This document shows, piece by piece, positions 62,911-64,000 of a stretch of 64,000 nucleotides of DNA. The position numbers and the translations under genes were made by a program. Origin of the DNA: Actinacidiphila epipremni (GTDB taxonomy: Bacteria; Actinomycetota; Actinomycetes; Streptomycetales; Streptomycetaceae). Location: contig NZ_JAATEJ010000002.1 in the NCBI RefSeq assembly GCF_012034175.1, positions 434,001 to 498,000 of the forward strand, given 5' to 3'. How positions within the stretch are numbered: position 1 is the first letter of the stretch; each line of letters begins with the position of its first letter. The notes under the pieces were generated by a model, which had not been told where the DNA came from, did not search any database, and saw only the letters and a list, made by a program, of their open reading frames with translations.

Positions 62911-64000
62911 ATGAACGAATGGGCCAATCCGCGGCGCGGCGGCGGCGACTACGACCTGCTGCTGGACCTCGCCGGCCAGCGCAGCCGGGCCGGCCTGGAG
63001 GAGGCGCTGCGCACCGCCGTACGCGACGGGCGGCTCGCGCCGGGCACCCGGCTGCCCTCCAGCAGGGTGCTGGCGCGGGACCTGGGGCTGGCCCGCAACA
63101 CCGTGGCCGACGCGTACGGGCAGCTCGTCGCGGAGGGCTGGCTCACCGCGCGGCAGGGCTCGGGCACGACGGTGGCACCCCGGCCGGCGGAGGGCGCCGG
63201 CGCCTCGGTACGGGGGCCGGCGTCCGGGCCAGGGCCCGTACGGGGGCCGGCGTCCGTGCCAGGGCCCGTACGGGGGCCGGCTCCGGTGCGCGGGGCTGCG
63301 TCCGGGCCGGGGGCGGCCGATGTGCGCGGGTCCGTACCCGGGGCGGCCTCCGTGCCAGGGTACGGTGCGCGGGGGGCCGTGCCGCCCGCCGGTGAGGCGC
63401 CCCGCAGCGGGCCCGCCGAGCTCGCGCCGTACGAGACCGCGCTGCCGTACGCGCTGTGGCCCGGCTCGCCCGACCTCGGCTCCTTCCCGCGCACCGGCTG
63501 GCTGCGGGCCGCCCGCCGGGCGCTGACCGCCGCGCCCAACGACGCCTTCGGGTACACCGACCCGCGCGGTCGCCCCGAGCTGCGCACCGCGCTCGCCGGC
63601 TACCTGGCCCGGGTCCGCGGGGTGCGCACCGACCCCGGGAACCTGGTGATCTGCACCGGCTACACCCAGGCGGTGGGCCTGCTGGCCCGGGTGCTGTACG
63701 CGCGGGGCGCCCGCCGGGCGGCGGTGGAGGAGGTGGGGCTGCCGGACATCCCGACGGTGCTGCGGGCCGCCGGGCTCGACCCGGTGCCGCTGCCCGTCGA
63801 CGCCGACGGCGCCCGGGTCGAGGCGCTGGACGCCGGGACGCCCGCCGTGGTGCTCACGCCCGCGCACCAGTTCCCGCTCGGCGTGCGCCTGTCGCCCGCC
63901 CGCCGTACCGCCGTCGTGGCGTGGGCGCGCTCGACCGGCGGGCTGGTCGTCGAGGACGACTACGACGGGGAGTTCCGCTACGACCGGCAGCCCGTCGCCG
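62911..64000 (+). CDS. MocR/PdxR-family GntR-aminotransferase regulator, 3' end cut by window edge
   Basis: 363 residues visible. N-terminal GntR winged helix (GLEEALRTAVRDGRLAPGTRLPSSRVLARDLGLARNTVADAYGQLVAEGWLTARQGSGTTV), a Pro/Gly/Val repeat linker (about residues 95-150), then the aminotransferase-like domain (ALWPGSPDLGSFPRTGWLRAARR, GYTDPRGRPELRTALAGYLARVRGV, TPAHQFPLGVRLSPARR, VEDDYDGEFRYDRQPV). The PLP lysine would lie beyond the window end. PLP- or amine-sensing regulator of the divergent AhpD-like gene. Confidence 0.93.
   Translation, partial: MNEWANPRRGGGDYDLLLDLAGQRSRAGLEEALRTAVRDGRLAPGTRLPSSRVLARDLGLARNTVADAYGQLVAEGWLTARQGSGTTVAPRPAEGAGASVRGPASGPGPVRGPASVPGPVRGPAPVRGAASGPGAADVRGSVPGAASVPGYGARGAVPPAGEAPRSGPAELAPYETALPYALWPGSPDLGSFPRTGWLRAARRALTAAPNDAFGYTDPRGRPELRTALAGYLARVRGVRTDPGNLVICTGYTQAVGLLARVLYARGARRAAVEEVGLPDIPTVLRAAGLDPVPLPVDADGARVEALDAGTPAVVLTPAHQFPLGVRLSPARRTAVVAWARSTGGLVVEDDYDGEFRYDRQPVA
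63208..63290 (+). repeat. 30-bp tandem repeat in the MocR linker
   Basis: Two full units (63208-63237, 63238-63267, one base different) and a partial third, each starting GTACGGGGGCCGGC, encode Arg-Gly-Pro-Ala-Ser-x-Pro-Gly-Pro-Val. Confidence 0.88.

Noticed and set aside
60055..63867. 1270-codon minus-strand frame opposite efeB
   Set aside because: Composition is typical of a GC-rich shadow, and it overlaps four well-supported genes.

Overview
The window is very GC-rich, actinobacterial DNA from a Streptomyces-like chromosome. The supporting signs are the codon usage, many GTG starts, a rare in-frame TTA codon, DmdR/IdeR-type iron boxes, a stand-alone sdhCDAB operon and several families seen mainly in streptomycetes (SCO4848 family, DUF6716, CU044_5270 family). 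From memory, the order trpS, D-Ala-D-Ala carboxypeptidase/SCO4848, sdhCDAB, acyl-CoA mutase, polysialyltransferase-type wall-polymer locus, BMP-type ABC transporter resembles the S. coelicolor SCO48xx core region, so most of the window looks like conserved chromosome arm-proximal core. I saw no rRNA, tRNA, prophage, IS element or CRISPR array.

Layout. 1-5.4 kb: BMP/nucleoside-type ABC transporter (permease cut by the window edge, tandem ATPase, lipoprotein receptor) and an M20 amidohydrolase. 5.6-6.2 kb: Uma2-like nuclease. 6.2-15.5 kb: a nonulosonic-acid cell-wall glycopolymer locus made of a leftward operon (DUF6716 protein, NeuA-HAD fusion, NeuB, polysialyltransferase-like protein, GT4) and a divergent pair (GT2, second polysialyltransferase-like protein). 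15.6-16.35 kb: a non-coding array of ~201-bp and ~87-bp repeats. 16.4-21.9 kb: B12-domain-less acyl-CoA mutase, L,D-transpeptidase lipoprotein, ECF sigma factor with membrane partner, OHCU decarboxylase. 21.9-25.4 kb: sdhCDAB. 25.5-32.3 kb: small accessory genes (TetR plus FAD monooxygenase, DUF4132, GlsB, DUF4236, double CMD protein). 32.3-37.2 kb: two-component system divergent from an MMPL transporter. 37.3-41.6 kb: TetR, SCO4848-family protein, DD-carboxypeptidase, and a TetR/SDR pair with visible operators.

41.6-47.4 kb carries a second lipid-linked sugar system: a translationally overlapped operon PAP2 phosphatase - decaprenyl-phosphate phosphoribosyltransferase - GtrA - BrkB/YihY, divergent from dprE1-dprE2. 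Together these encode the whole route from phosphoribosyl diphosphate to polyprenyl-phospho-arabinofuranose known from mycobacteria, but no arabinofuranosyltransferase is in view. 47.7-51.7 kb: DUF4352-like lipoprotein, NUDIX hydrolase, a probable secreted or eCIS-type deaminase toxin, and a TTA-containing sigma factor with its CU044_5270 partner. 51.7-57.8 kb: TetR with three palindromic operators facing a beta-carbonic anhydrase, GNAT, lamin-tail secreted protein, 2'-5' RNA ligase-like protein, trpS, ornithine aminotransferase. 58.0-61.4 kb: iron-box-controlled efeUOB iron uptake operon. 61.5-64 kb: DMT transporter, AhpD-like protein and a divergent MocR regulator cut by the window end.

The most interesting systems are the nonulosonic (probably Kdn) polymer locus with a truncated NeuB, the complete DPA (arabinose donor) pathway with a DprE1 that naturally lacks the benzothiazinone-target cysteine, and the deaminase-like toxin. 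Coordinates of starts are reasoned from ribosome-binding sites and family N-termini; functions are inferred from motifs visible in the translated sequence, without database searches.
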